A stretch of DNA of 64,000 nucleotides. It comes from Chelonoidis abingdonii (taxonomy: Eukaryota; Chordata; Testudines; Testudinidae). Position numbers and translations under genes: made by a program. Shown one piece after another: positions 48,650-59,439 of this stretch. Numbering within the stretch: position 1 is the first letter of the stretch; each line of letters opens with the position of its first letter. Below the pieces are notes generated by a model. That model made no database searches and was not told the DNA's origin. It worked only from the letters and a program-made list of their open reading frames with translations. The stretch is from NCBI RefSeq assembly GCF_003597395.2, contig NC_133770.1, positions 200,915,259 to 200,979,258 on the forward strand. The letters run 5' to 3'.

Positions 48650-49560
48650 ATAGGGTGACCAGATCAGAGCAGTAAAATAGGACCTGCTCCCTCCCCTCTC
48701 AGCCCCACCATCACACCCCTTTTCAACCCCCCAGGAGTCACTATATTACTGCACACAGCAGTACCAAAAATTAAAATACTGAAAATGGATGCCCCTCTCC
48801 AGCCACCAACTCATCGCTAGCCTCCTCACCCCTCCCCAAGTATAAAGCCTCGCCGCCACTGCCCGCCCGCTCAGCTTGTTATCCCCCCATGAAATAAGGG
48901 AAGGGGAAAAGGGAGACAGCTTGAAGGGATTTTCTGGGGCTATCAACTAAGGGAAGAGGAAAGGGGGGCAGTGTGAAGGGATTGGATGCGACTATCCAAC
49001 GCATAAACACAGTGGCCACAGGGAGTCTGGGATGGGGAGGCAGTATGATAGGGGTGGGGGGGGGGACAGCAGTCGGGGCAGGGCAGGTGCAAAACACACA
49101 CACACACACACATATCTCCCCCGGGGCTGCTCACAGACAGTTCAACACCCCACCCCATCTCTATGGAGGCCGCCCTGGGACCAACCGTCGCAGTAGCCAT
49201 CCTGCCCCCAAGTGAAGGGGGGGAGCTTGGGAGGGGGTCTCGGCCCAGTCTCTGCCCCCCCGAGCTATGGCTCGAGCCCAGGCTGGGTATCCCTCCCCTC
49301 ACTTGGCACTTACTGGCTCTGCCTTGTGCCCAGCGCTTCCTGCCTCAGTAGGCCCCAGAAGTGACGCACCCACTGTACGCCAGGTGGGGGGAACAGGAGA
49401 TGAAGACACATGTGGTTCTGGCCGTTAGGGCAGTTGGAGCGCGGCACACAGGGCTGTGAGGCACCCCCCGCCCCCACTGGGGAAAGGGCGAACCCAGCAG
49501 CCCCACTCCGCTGCTTGCCCGCAGTTCGCACAGTGAGCCCCTGGGGCCACATGTTGTGCA
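48650..49560 (-). other. GC-rich non-coding leader of the hAT element
   Basis: Upstream of the transposase start the element is GC-rich with C- and G-runs. The text at 48653 (TAGGGTGACCAGATC) resembles the end of another MITE family, so a further nested insert is possible. Open frames on both strands here are composition effects. Any promoter would lie here, but no specific motif is evident. Confidence 0.5.
49092..49112. repeat. (CA)n microsatellite
   Basis: About ten CA units inside the hAT element. Confidence 0.85.
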
Positions 49561-49574
49561 GGCCTGGTCTAGAT

Positions 49575-49650
49575 AATACTTAGTCCTCCCATGAGTGCAG
49601 GGGACTGGACTAGATGACCTCCCCTCCAGTCCTATGATTCTATGAATCAG
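49575..49650 (+). mobile_element. CR1 LINE 3' terminus, segment 3 of 3
   Basis: AATACTTAGTCCTCCCATGA, GGACTGGACTAGATGACC and CCTATGATTCTATGAATC are the turtle CR1 3' end with its terminal ATTCTATGA-type repeat. This closes the CR1 copy begun at 43915. Confidence 0.92.
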
Positions 49651-49911
49651 AACTACACATCCTCAATTCACCTCAATTTGCTCTAAAGAGCTGCTTAATG
49701 CGTGAATAGAGGAGGGCTTTTCAGTGTTTTTTTGAGAGAAAGAGGGAAAGAGACACATACATAGGGATTCACAAGACTTTGGGAGAAAATGGGTACGAGT
49801 CATAAATTTCCCCAGAATTGCAACATTTCTTCCAAACGTTAATACTTTTATGAACAAGATGTTGATAGGGATTCAGGACTCCATTTTGGCAGTGGTTTAT
49901 TACTAGCAGTA

Positions 49912-50060
49912 CCATTGATTTGCTCTATGACCTTGGGCAAGTTATATGCAGCCAAATTTGGCCTCAATCTCTCTCTGCCTCAGTTTAGTCATTAATATAA
50001 TTATTACAATAATACCTATCACATGAGAGTGTTGTGTGGTTTTATCTGTTAGTAATGTTA
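49912..50060 (+). repeat. MIR-like SINE fragment
   Basis: CTATGACCTTGGGCAAGTTA, CTGCCTCAGTTTAGTCATT and AATAATACCTATCACATG follow the MIR core and tail order. Confidence 0.65.
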
Positions 50061-50326
50061 CTAACAACTACTTTGTTGGGGAATTTAGAACATTGTACAA
50101 GAGAAATGTTTATTTAATATAAAAGTAAAGCACTTATGGCTGGATCAGCTGCAGAGTCCTCAGCACCAGGCTGGACAGAGACCTTGGATATTACAGTGCG
50201 GGGCATTTTAGAAAACTCTTAGGGAGACGTGTTCATGAAATTGAAAAAAAAAAACAAAAAACCCCCTGTAAACAGCTTTGTTTGTTGATTTTAACATTCT
50301 GTTGCAGTGAGTACTACCCAGACACT

Positions 50327-50441
50327 GTGACATTGTGCTCATGCCTAAGAACCAAAAGTGAAACCATTAAAAAACAAAAACAAATGAACAAATTTTCTTA
50401 AAGTGTGCATAAAATGAACTAAGAATACTGGGTCAGAACAA
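50327..50441. repeat. Left arm of a 115-bp inverted duplication
   Basis: GTGCTCATGCCTAAGAACCA through AAATGAACAAATTTTCTTAA to ACTGGGTCAGAACAA matches the reverse complement of 51501-51616 with only about six differences. Confidence 0.85.
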
Positions 50442-50713
50442 TGGTCCATCTAGCTCAGCATTCTGTCTTCTGACAGTGGCTGGTACCAGATGCTTTAGAG
50501 GGAATGAACAGAACAGGGTCATTATCAAGTGATTGATCCCCTGTCATGCACTTCCAGCTTCTAGCAGTCAGAGGCTAGGGTTGCACAGACCATGGGGTTG
50601 CATCCCTGACCATTTTGGCTAATAGCCTTTGATGGCCTTATTCTCCATTAACTTATCTAATTCTGTTTGAACTCCATTATAGTTTTGGCCTTCACAACAT
50701 CCCCTGGCAGCGT
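50423..50713 (-). mobile_element. CR1 LINE 3' fragment
   Basis: On the plus strand ACTGGGTCAGAACAATGGTC to CTTCACAACATCCCCTGGCAG is the reverse complement of a turtle CR1 3' end. It stops abruptly at 50713 (GGCAG|CGTCAC). Confidence 0.85.
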
Positions 50714-51338
50714 CACTTTTGTCCACAATGAATATAAACAAGTCAAAATACCAAACACAACTATCTGATGCACACCTTGCTGCAATCCTGAAGGTTTCAA
50801 CTGCTCAGTCACTGAGGCCAAACATCAACAAAGCGACAAAGCTGAAGCATTGCCTGGTGTCTGGCAAACACTAAAACTCTCTGACAGGTGAAGATTGTAT
50901 AAATTTCTATAGCAGTTTTATTATTCTAAGAAATTCAAAATAAAAAATGCATTATAAACTTTTTCTTTTCTGAATACTATCTTCAGTGACATTTTGCCCG
51001 CTGGAATTGATTTGAGGACTGCACTGGCCTCCTAGGTAAATTGAGTTTGAGACCCTGATTTAAGGACTGTATCACCTTAAAACCCCTGTTAGAAAATAAG
51101 ACAAATAAGCGAAGAGGCAGAAAATATAACATGAGCAAAAAATGTGGTGTGTTTATGGGTTCTTCTCTAGGAGTCACAGGTATATGAATGTTAAGTTACG
51201 AATGTTTTGCTATAATAATCAGATGTCTGGGTATGCCTGACTGAACCGTGTTTGGCGTTCTCCCAGCCTCCCCTGATCTAAATTTTTGAACAGACGTTTA
51301 ATAATTTGGGAAAGAAAGCAAAGTACTTATTCACACAG

Positions 51339-51456
51339 GTTTCAGAGTAGCAGCCATGTTAGTCTGTATCCGCAAAAGGAACAGCAGTACTTGTGAACCC
51401 TTAAGACTAACAAATTTATTTGAGCATAAGCTTTCGTGGGCTACAGGCCACTCTTT
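51339..51456 (+). mobile_element. Turtle SINE, second subfamily
   Basis: GGTTTCAGAGTAGCAGCCAT, TGTATCCGCAAAAGGAACAG, AACAAATTTATTTGAGCATA and AGCTTTCGTGGGCTACAGG mark a subfamily distinct from the 5102 copy. The tail is cut off near the neighbouring CR1 piece. Confidence 0.85.
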
Positions 51457-51506
51457 CACACAGTGCACATTGAACCTGTGGAACTCACTGCCAGGGGATG
51501 TTGTTC
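51457..51506 (+). mobile_element. CR1 LINE fragment, inverted and internally deleted
   Basis: TTTCACACAGTGCACATTGA, CTGTGGAACTCACTGCCAGG and GGATGTTGTTCTGACC are CR1 text in plus orientation. About 250 bp of the CR1 present in the 50423-50713 copy are missing between GATGTTGT and TCTGACCC. Confidence 0.8.
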
Positions 51507-51616
51507 TGACCCAGTATTCTTAGTTCACTTTATGCACACTTTAAGAAAATTTGTTCATTTGTTTTTGTTTTCTAATGGTTTCACTTTGATTCTTAGGCAC
51601 GAGCACAAGGTCACAT
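51501..51616. repeat. Right arm of the 115-bp inverted duplication
   Basis: Reverse complement of 50327-50441, about 95% identical by eye. It includes non-CR1 flanking sequence, so it is not explained by two CR1 insertions. Confidence 0.85.
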
Positions 51617-52322
51617 TTTTCTCAATTCTTCCCATCTCTTTCCTTTCTCCAGAAGCCCCTACTTATTACCCCATCTCTCCACCACCCCACATCTTTGAGG
51701 CATCTCTCTCTCCATCACCTTTCCTTCTTCATTCACTCTTTATGACATTCCAGAGTGCAATCCAGATCTACCTTGCAACCTGGGATGCCTCACAATGCTT
51801 TGCTGCTGTTGCTCTCAAGCTGAGCCCCTCGCATACAATGGGGGTCAATGTACAACAGTTGCTACTTTAAAGAGAGCTACCCAAACAGTTCAGTTTAAAG
51901 ACAACATTGATTAGTTTTGATTAAAAATGACACAAGTCTTTTGTCTTCGTTGGTGGAAAAAATAGAAATATGGACAGGGAGAGAACGAATACCTGGGGTG
52001 GTTTTGCCCCTCAGTTTTATAGTCCAGTCACCTTTTGAAATGTATTTTGCTCAGGGTTACGCCTAGATAAAGTTCATTCCTGCTGTGAGGTTGGAGTCAT
52101 GGAGCCTCCTGATGAAAGATTCCATGCTGTTGTTTGCTAAAATGTAGATTGATCTGTTCCTTCACCTCCTCTCGTGCTTGCCAAAGAATGGCCACTTGAC
52201 AAGTGATTGCACCTCAACTGACTAAAAGTGTCAGCTTGTCCTTTGTCTTTCAAAACAGGTTTATCCACTTCTCAGACTCATCTGATAACCACATTACGAG
52301 TCATAATTTCAGTTTATGTTCA

Positions 52323-52470
52323 TAACTTTACATATCATGTTACAATGCATATTTCACCATGATATTATAGACCAGTGAGTTACCAGTTTTTAAATGATAT
52401 CTCACAAGGCATATTTTGTACAAAGATTATTATAATAGGCTGTAAGGTGTGAATACGGTGCATTTGGTCA
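52323..52470. repeat. Repeat tail shared with 20206-20350
   Basis: TAACTTTACATATCATG, CTCACAAGGCATATTTTGTA and GTGTGAATACGG align to the copy at 20206 in the same orientation. Text from about 52000 may belong to the same repeat. Confidence 0.5.
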
Positions 52471-52849
52471 CAGCCTCCCAATTTTCTCTTCTCTATTTCT
52501 CTCTCTTCTTGCGTCCCATATTCCTTTGTTCCTTCTTTATTTTCCTCACTCACCTGGTCTTTCATTCCCTGCCCCACCCACCACCATCCCTCTACAGCTG
52601 GTCCATCCACACACACAGTAACACATCAATTCAACTCACATGTAAGCATTTCATGTATCTGTTCCCCCTTCTACACACAAAACACACACACGCACTCCAC
52701 AAAACTGCCCCCACAACACAAAATCCACATATCCAGAACCAGGAGATAGGGGTTTAGTTAGAAGGGTAGAGAATGTGAGTTTGGGATAGGCAAGGCAAGA
52801 AGAACTCCAGGAGAGTAGCAGTAAGGTTCATGGTAGTACAGATATTAGC

Positions 52850-53215
52850 TGCTGGAGTCAGGACCCCTGGGCTGGAACCAAGGGCCTGGATTCCCCTACC
52901 AGCACAGAAGGAGTGGCACAGTCTGGGCAATGAACTTGAAGACTGTCTGGGTCTGTTCAGTCTAGTTACCTAGGGAGTGGCTCAGCCAGGGCAGTGGATT
53001 TAAGGACTACCTGGGATCATGTGGAAGAACTTGATAGTACTCTGGAAGGGGAGGACTATTGTGACTTTGCTAGATAGCTAAGACACAAAGATGTGCCCTG
53101 AGAAGCAAGAGATGAGCTGGTGACTGTAAGAAGAAAGTATCAGGATGGCAGAGCTAATCCCCAGATGAGGTCAGAAGGAGGCACTCCAGTGGTGAGTAGA
53201 GGTCTCCATGACAGA
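52850..53215 (+). repeat. Gypsy-like leader fragment
   Basis: The end GCAGAGCTAATCCCCAGATG ... CAGTGGTGAGTAGAGG resembles the untranslated leader following the LTR in turtle Gypsy elements. A diverged relative lies at 58060-58415. No coding part follows. Confidence 0.35.
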
Positions 53216-53659
53216 TGGTCATAGAAAAAATATTATACTCTAACAGGACTTCTGAATCAAATAATTGACTTTGATACGAACTGAGGTTACAATACTCAAA
53301 TTTAAAATTAAGGAGTGCACAGATTGAGACTGAGAAAAAAACCCAGAAGTATACTTTTTTTCCCCTTGATAATGCCTACAGCTGGAAGGGATCTCATCAC
53401 AGATTATGAAATAGCACACTACCAGCTGTTCAGTGTTTGGGTACATCAGACAGTGGAGACAAGTTCACTTTTGCAAAAGCTCTCTGGAGTTGAACTAGAC
53501 AATTTCTTCATGAGATAACAATAATATAAAAATGCTGAACTTCCATGTCAACTTTAATCTGCAGCTCTTAAAGAGTTTTTGAAACAATAACCAAATGACC
53601 CTCACAATACCTTGGAGGAGCGGATAAAGAGATACTGGAATGCAGGCACCGACGTATAG

Positions 53660-53780
53660 ACTAATGGTCGTAGATTTCAAGACCGGAAGGGACCATTATG
53701 ATCATCTAGTCTAACCTCCTGTATAGGGCATAGAACATCCTCAGAATTATTCCTAGAGCAGATCTTTTAGAAAAATAAAA
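53660..53780 (-). mobile_element. CR1 LINE 3' end fragment
   Basis: GATTTCAAGACCGGAAGGGA, CCATTATGATCATCTAGTC, CTAACCTCCTGTATAGG and ATTCCTAGAGCAGATC are the reverse complement of a turtle CR1 3' end. Confidence 0.78.
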
Positions 53781-54154
53781 ATATTTATTATGATGATGGG
53801 GTGAGATGCACCAGCTGATTCTAAAAGTGCACAGCAACAATATATACATGTTTAGGACAGGAAATGAAGAAGAATAATGTATAAAATTGGAACTGCAGGA
53901 AGAATTTGGAAGCAGTTGGATTTTTGTCCAGGAAATCAGATTCAGTACCTATGCTCTTACACAAAATGAAACAGGACCATTAATGACCACAAGTGTTAGG
54001 ACCTTGATTCTTTATCACATCTGAAAAATGGTAGCACAATACCCCCTAGGGCATCAAAATTTGAGTAACATACTATGTTTTCCTTCTTCAACAAGTTTAC
54101 TGTTCTCCTTGCCTCAATAACACAGTTTAAATTTATATTACTTTGGGACAGAAG

Positions 54155-54275
54155 TAGATTCATCGATTCCAAGGCCAGAAGGGACCATTGTGATCACCCA
54201 ATTTGACCTCCTGCATAAGACAACCACAGAACTTCCCTAAAACAATTCTTGGAGCATAACTTATAGAAACATAGA
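54155..54275 (-). mobile_element. CR1 LINE 3' end fragment, second copy
   Basis: GATTCCAAGGCCAGAAGGGA, CCATTGTGATCACCCAATT and AATTCTTGGAGCATAACTTA repeat the 53660 element 0.5 kb away in the same orientation with different substitutions, so two independent short insertions. Confidence 0.78.
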
Positions 54276-54587
54276 TAGGAGAAGAGTGAAAGAGAGCCCT
54301 ACAGACATTGTAAGTTATAAGAGGTTCATCTTTTATAAAATGTCTTATATCAGAAGAAGAAAGTCTCACCACTTTGAAATTTCATCACTTTCTCATCCAC
54401 AGTGCTAGTGAATCACCTTCCTATAGTTCCTATACACTTACTAAAATTTTACTTGTTGTGCAAATGCATACAGTTCTCTGTTTTCCAAGTATTTTGTCTC
54501 TAGCGTTATTGATGTGTGACTGACATCAGCTGTTTTCATCTTATTCAAATATTATATTAAAAAAATTAAATTACAGTTCTTTTGAGA

Positions 54588-54848
54588 CAGGGCGGCTCTA
54601 GCTTTTTTGCCACCCCAAGCATGGCAGGCAGGCTGCCTTTGGTGGCATGCCTGCGGGAGGTCCCTGGTCCCGCGGCTTCAGAGTACCTGCCGCTGAATTG
54701 CCGCCGAATCCGTGGGACCAGCGGACCTCTCGCAGGCAAGCCGCTGAAGGCTGCCTGACTGCCACCTTCACAGGGGCCAGCAGGGCGCCTCCTGCAGCTT
54801 GCCACCCCAGGCAGGTGCTTGGAGCACTGGTGCTTGGAGCTGTTGCTG
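54588..54848. mobile_element. hAT MITE, 261 bp
   Basis: Begins CAGGGCGGCTCTAGC and ends GGAGCTGTTGCTG. Flanked by ttttgaga and ttttcaga (7 of 8). The interior is GC-rich with inverted modules GGCATGCCTGCGGGAGGTCC and GACCTCTCGCAGGCAAGCC. Frames inside are not genes. Confidence 0.88.
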
Positions 54849-55064
54849 TTTTCAGAAGATATAAATGAAGCTTTACTGCCACCTCTTGAAAGAAGCAATT
54901 TTTAGAGCTATTCCATTACACATCTCTGTCCTCAGCCAATCATAAGAGAGTCATTCACTCACAAACCGAACAATAAAACTTACCTACACATTCAAAAAGG
55001 TCAAAGTGCATTGCAACCTATAAGCCCCATTCTACATATCCAAACATAGTGAGACTGGTTGTGT

Positions 55065-55165
55065 TTGCCTTTATGCTAGTGTAAATCAGGAGTAACTCCA
55101 ATGAAGTCAGTGGTGTTATATGAGTGTAAAGCGGGGATAGTGTTGAGGAGAATCAGGCCCAAAAA
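55065..55165. repeat. Ancient sauropsid interspersed repeat
   Basis: GTGTAAATCAGGAGTAACTC, CAATGAAGTCAGTGGTGTTA and GGAGAATCAGGCCC form the classic old palindromic repeat seen elsewhere in the window. Confidence 0.55.
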
Positions 55166-55382
55166 TCCCATTTCAAAGACTTGGGGGAAATTTTTACTGT
55201 GGCATGGAGATTAGACACATAAGGATCATTAGGAACAGCTACATTCACGTGTTTTGATAGTCTCTAAGTTTCTTTTACAATTACCAGTAGAACCGTCAAT
55301 AGATAACATCCTTATTGATTGTAAAAAGAGAGAGGCAAAGGACTGAATGGGCATAGAGTGAAATATTCTCTCATCCCTAGAG

Positions 55383-55640
55383 ACCAGGCCTACACTTAAA
55401 ACTTTTGCCAATATAGTAATGTTGGTTAGGGTGTGGTTGTCATTTTACAACATTTTAATACTGACCTAAGCCTTAGGATAGATGCAGTTATACCAGCAAA
55501 AAAGTGCTTTTGTCAGTACAGTTTATTTTATTTGGGGAACTGGTATAAGCTATGACACCCAAAGCACCCCTTGGTCAGTATACACTGCGTCTATACTAGG
55601 AGGCTTTACCTGTGTAGCAGTGTGGTGCAACTTGCACTAG
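55383..55640. repeat. Fold-back MITE (GCCTACACTTAAAACTTTTG start)
   Basis: The left half (CTACACTTAAAACTTTTGCC) and the right half (GGCTTTACCTGTGTAGCAG; TCTATACTAGG) surround an inverted core with TGACCTAAGCC and CAGCAAAAAAGTGC. The layout fits a non-autonomous palindromic element familiar from turtles. Confidence 0.55.
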
Positions 55641-56068
55641 GGCTGTTGCTTTTCTTTTGATACACACAGGATTTCAGTCAATACCTCAACAATTACAAGC
55701 ACCAGATGTACCAGAAAATAGTAAGAGACAAATATTAAAACAAAAAGTACCCTGGAAGTCAATAACATCTTTTCATCTTGTACAAATAGCTACACATATA
55801 ACCTATTAATGATAAAACCAAAGATTGAAATAAGCTAACATAGATAACACAATGGCACCAAAAAAGCCCTTAATAGAAACCAGTAATTGTTTTATTTAAT
55901 TTTAAATGTTTTTAAACAATAAACACATTATTGTAAAAGTTTTTGTTAAAATAAAACACCAGCAAAACATAATACTCAGAAAAACAGTGATTCTGTCATT
56001 CTATTCTTGTCAAAAGGCAAAAAAATAAGAAAAGTTTTGCAACACTAGAAAACAGCTTTTATGTTCTG

Positions 56069-56584
56069 TCAGTAAGGAACTTCCAGCATTACGCACAATT
56101 GTCCAGTGCCCTGTACCTTGGGAGTCATATACACCTGTTCAAAGTGAGTTTTAAATGCTGCTGCATGGATCTGGTAATATTTCATAGTCACTTTGCACAA
56201 AGTGCATGACAGTGAAAAATCTGGCATGTCTGGTTTTTTTTTGGTATTGAATTTGAGGCAAACACGATCTTTACCTCCCATGGCTGGGTATATTTCTGAC
56301 TGCAGCAGAAGTAGTGTGGTCAATTGAGCAGGGTGCCTCAACCGCTGTTGCATGAGGTCTCCCAACGCCACAATGTGGAGGGGAATTTGGCAAGGAAGCA
56401 AGAGTATCTGTCCATGCCTACGTGTATCTACTCTCCATTCTTTTCCATCATGATGATGAAAGGTTATATGAGACTCAAGAGCTACTGCAGCCCTGATGCT
56501 GCAGTGGCTACCATGGAGAAGCTTTGCTGCCATTTCATGCCTTTTGGAAGGTATTGGGAAGGATTCATTTTTCTTCTCATCCAT
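56069..56584 (-). CDS. Unidentified 171-codon open frame, possible retrocopy
   Basis: This is the longest uninterrupted frame in the window outside recognised mobile elements. It starts MDEKKNESFPIPSKRHEMA and ends QLCVMLEVPY at a TGA. An in-frame TAG lies just upstream, so the frame does not extend. The middle (DFSLSCTLCKVTMKYYQIH) has a CxxC pair, which alone proves nothing. Composition is balanced, unlike the AT-rich flanks. Downstream on the minus strand, about 170 bases on, ATTAAATAAAACAATT offers a possible poly-A signal (about 55890). I do not recognise the protein. It could be an intronless retrocopy, part of an unknown mobile element, or chance. Confidence 0.3.
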   Translation of the reverse strand: MDEKKNESFPIPSKRHEMAAKLLHGSHCSIRAAVALESHITFHHHDGKEWRVDTRRHGQILLLPCQIPLHIVALGDLMQQRLRHPAQLTTLLLLQSEIYPAMGGKDRVCLKFNTKKKPDMPDFSLSCTLCKVTMKYYQIHAAAFKTHFEQVYMTPKVQGTGQLCVMLEVPY

Positions 56585-58059
56585 TGCAACCTATAGAACT
56601 CTCCAGCACACAACACTGTTAGTGTTATTGTTCAGCAGTAGCCTTATTTGACAAACCTCTTGCAGTAAGAATTAATCCTGCCGTCTCTTTATTGACAGAT
56701 TTGGTATTTTTTGAATGTTAAAGTAACCCACTTTGCTTTTAGTTCTCATAATGGAGTGCATAATCTATATACCTCATCAGGGTTGCTATAGGTAAAGCTT
56801 CACAGTAATTTCCTTTATAAACCCATTCATCTTTTACAGTATTGGATTATAACAATTTTAATCTGGAGGAATTTAAACATAGCATTAGAACATTAAGTAT
56901 TAAAAACGCTACAGTGTTCAGGATGGAGCATACAAAAAATTCAAAGCTATTACAGACAGTCCTTTCTTTTATTCAACTTACTGAGACTAGATGGAAGGAG
57001 TAAGGATGGAATTAGCCTTATATCTTTCATTTCCTGATATATATAACAACAAATATATTATTAAACTTCAGCTTTTGTGTTTCTTTTCCTTCACTTTCAG
57101 ATTCATAAAAATTAAATGTAAAATCCCTATGTAATACAATATTAATTGCACACAGTTCAAGGTAAAACAAATCAGAAAAAAAGGAAAAGTTAAGTAGTAA
57201 AGGCTATGGACACAAGACCAAAATGGGAGCTTTAAGGCAGATTTTAAAATACATTTTTGGCCTCTAAATCCTAGATTTAAAAAATATTTGTGTTTGCTTT
57301 CTTGCATTACACATTCACAACTTCTCTGCTAAGAAAAAAGGGGGGCATCTGAAGAAATGGTAGGATTATGATATTAGAGATGCAATGCAATGAAATCTAA
57401 CTAAAAGGAAAACTACTTTTGTTAAAGATTCCATGCCTCTTCAGTTACAGGCTGATGGAGCTTCTCATATAGATGAGACCTCCAGTAAGTGCTCCAGTAA
57501 AATCAGGTAACACTGGACTTACTATGTATTTATATACATCAACAAACTTTCAGGCCTCTGTTATAAACCATAAAGCAGTAAAACAGTTCACAAGCCTATT
57601 TTGCCCCCTTTGGAGGTCATCATAAAGTTTACATACCAGAGATACAAACAGAAAATACACTGGGTGGATATTTCTCAGTCTGCTGTAAGAATTTAATGTT
57701 ATGCACCATATGGTCAGAAGCACCATAACTGATGTTTTTAAAACTGTTACCTAATGGCAGAGCCAAAACAATTTCAGTAAGCAGTAAAGCTGCTGAGGAG
57801 CAGGTGGGAAGTCCTGAAAGTCACATTAATAAATAAGTAAATAAAGCAAACTGTAGTCACTCTCTGTATTCTGAATGAAACTCCCTGCAAACGGTAGACC
57901 TACAAGGTTCAATTACTCGTGCATCCAAGCTCCATTTTGCACTGGGAGGTGGCCAACAAGCAGACAGTTAGGACTCCTTGATTGCATGCTCCCCAGAGGA
58001 TGCTGCACACTACAGTCTGGGGACCATTGGTATAGCCACAGACCTTAACCACTTACTAC

Positions 58060-58415
58060 ATGGCCTTGAAGTGGAACACAGAATAAAGGGTGAGCCTGGG
58101 TGTTGCTACCAACTACTGCAGAGTGGTACTGCTTGGAGCAGCAAACTAGAAGACTGCCTGAGTCACTGCAGGAGTCACAGGGTCAGGGGGGCAGGCATGA
58201 GGACTGCCTGATGTTGTTTGAGCATTCTCAAAGGGGAATCACAGTGTAATCTGGTGAGAGGCCTGAGTCATGATGCAGCTATGCTGTGACTCTGTGAGCA
58301 GGAGGAGAGCTGCAGATGGTAGAAAGAAGAAAGGGGGTGCTGAACTGGGCTGAGCTAATCTCCAGGACTGCCCGAAGAGGGTGCCACCCAGCAGTGAGTA
58401 GAGAACCCTATGACA
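58060..58415 (+). repeat. Gypsy-like leader fragment, relative of 52850
   Basis: GGGCTGAGCTAATCTCCAGG ... CCAGCAGTGAGTAGAG matches the end of the 52850-53215 segment. Contains repeated GACTGCCTGA motifs. No coding region attached. Confidence 0.35.
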
Positions 58416-58472
58416 CCATCTCTAATACTCAATCACTTTTGTAAAAAAGCTGCTTTATTATGTACCCAATTA

Positions 58473-59314
58473 GGGTTGCCACCCATCCGGGTTTTTCTCG
58501 GACAGTCTGGTTTTTGACTTCTGTGTCCAGATGCCATTAGGTAGAAGTCCCCAAATTGTGGAGCAGAGGGGTGTGATGGGACTGTTGGGGGGCACAGAAG
58601 GTTAGGCAAGCACCCATGGGGGGCAGGGTGGTAGCACCACCTCTACCCCAGTTCTGCTCCCGCCCCAGCCATGGCACCAGCTCCCAGCCTGTGACTGGCC
58701 TCATCCCCAGCCTCAGCATGGCTCCACAGCTGGATGGGGGCCCGGCTTCCTGCCACCACCACAGCCCAGTTGTGGCTCTGCTCTGGCCCAGGACTGAGGC
58801 TGTGGGCAGGGTAGGGTCGGGAGTGGAACCGCACCAGGCCGTGGGTCTGAATGTCGACCCCCACACTGTGGTCTGGTTGTGGCTCCACCCCAACTGTGGA
58901 TCAGTCCATAGACCCTGCCTCCTTACCCCTGTGTGTGTGCCCCTGCCCAGCCATGCCTGGCTCTGGGGGTGGGACAGGGCCTGGTTTTCACCCCGAAAGT
59001 CCAATCAAAAAGGGATCTTGGCAGTGTCTCATCAGATGTACTGACTGGACATCAGAAACCTCATTAAAGTGGAGTGGTGAGGAGGTGCCAGGTCATTAAC
59101 CCACACTAGCCCCTGCACAGCTGGGGCTGTCTCCTATCCGCAGGCAGGCTCCTTGTCTGGCTGCAGCAGCTTCCATCCCAGTTCCAGAGCAGAGGGAGTC
59201 CAGCTGGGTAGGAGGAGGGAGGTGGAGATGACCCAACAAGCAAGGGAGGGAGGGGGGAAGAGGCAGAACAGGGGTCCTGGGGGGTCCAATGACCACAATT
59301 AGAAAGGTGGCAAT
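58473..59314. mobile_element. GC-rich element with TTGCCACC inverted ends
   Basis: Left end TTAGGGTTGCCACCCATCC and right end ...GAAAGGTGGCAATACTATAA are inverted partners. The 840-bp interior is GC-rich with several non-coding frames (58537-59044). Probably a non-autonomous DNA transposon; target duplication not resolved. Confidence 0.5.
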
Positions 59315-59439
59315 ACTATAATCAATAGAACTAAGATATCCTGTAGAGCAGTAAGTGTTTGGGGCAACTGGAACATAAATAAATACAGTTCCATTCACTC
59401 TATTGCCTTTTTCAGCTTGCCCCTTCTGCTTGTCTCCAA

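Larger units (their letters stand above)
46354..49566 (-). mobile_element. hAT transposon with transposase, nested in CR1
   Basis: The 3213-bp element has inverted ends CAGGCGTGCACAACTCG and ...CATGTTGTGCAGGCCTG. The CR1 target is duplicated as gtttcgat (46346-46353) and gtctagat (49567-49574), 6 of 8 matching. It carries a minus-strand transposase gene (48546-46720), an AT-rich 3' part and a GC-rich 0.9 kb leader (48650-49566). Confidence 0.92.

Noticed and set aside
51436..51870. 144-codon plus-strand open frame
   Set aside because: It runs through the end of a SINE, a CR1 fragment and one arm of the inverted duplication before entering pyrimidine-rich sequence. A composite of repeats, not a gene.
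54566..54898. Open frames around the 54.7 kb GC-rich block
   Set aside because: They lie in and around a hAT MITE defined by inverted ends and an 8-bp duplication.
58537..59044. Overlapping GC-rich open frames of 155 and 142 codons on both strands
   Set aside because: Low stop-codon density from GC-rich repeat composition; Pro/Ser/Trp-rich translations without domain character.
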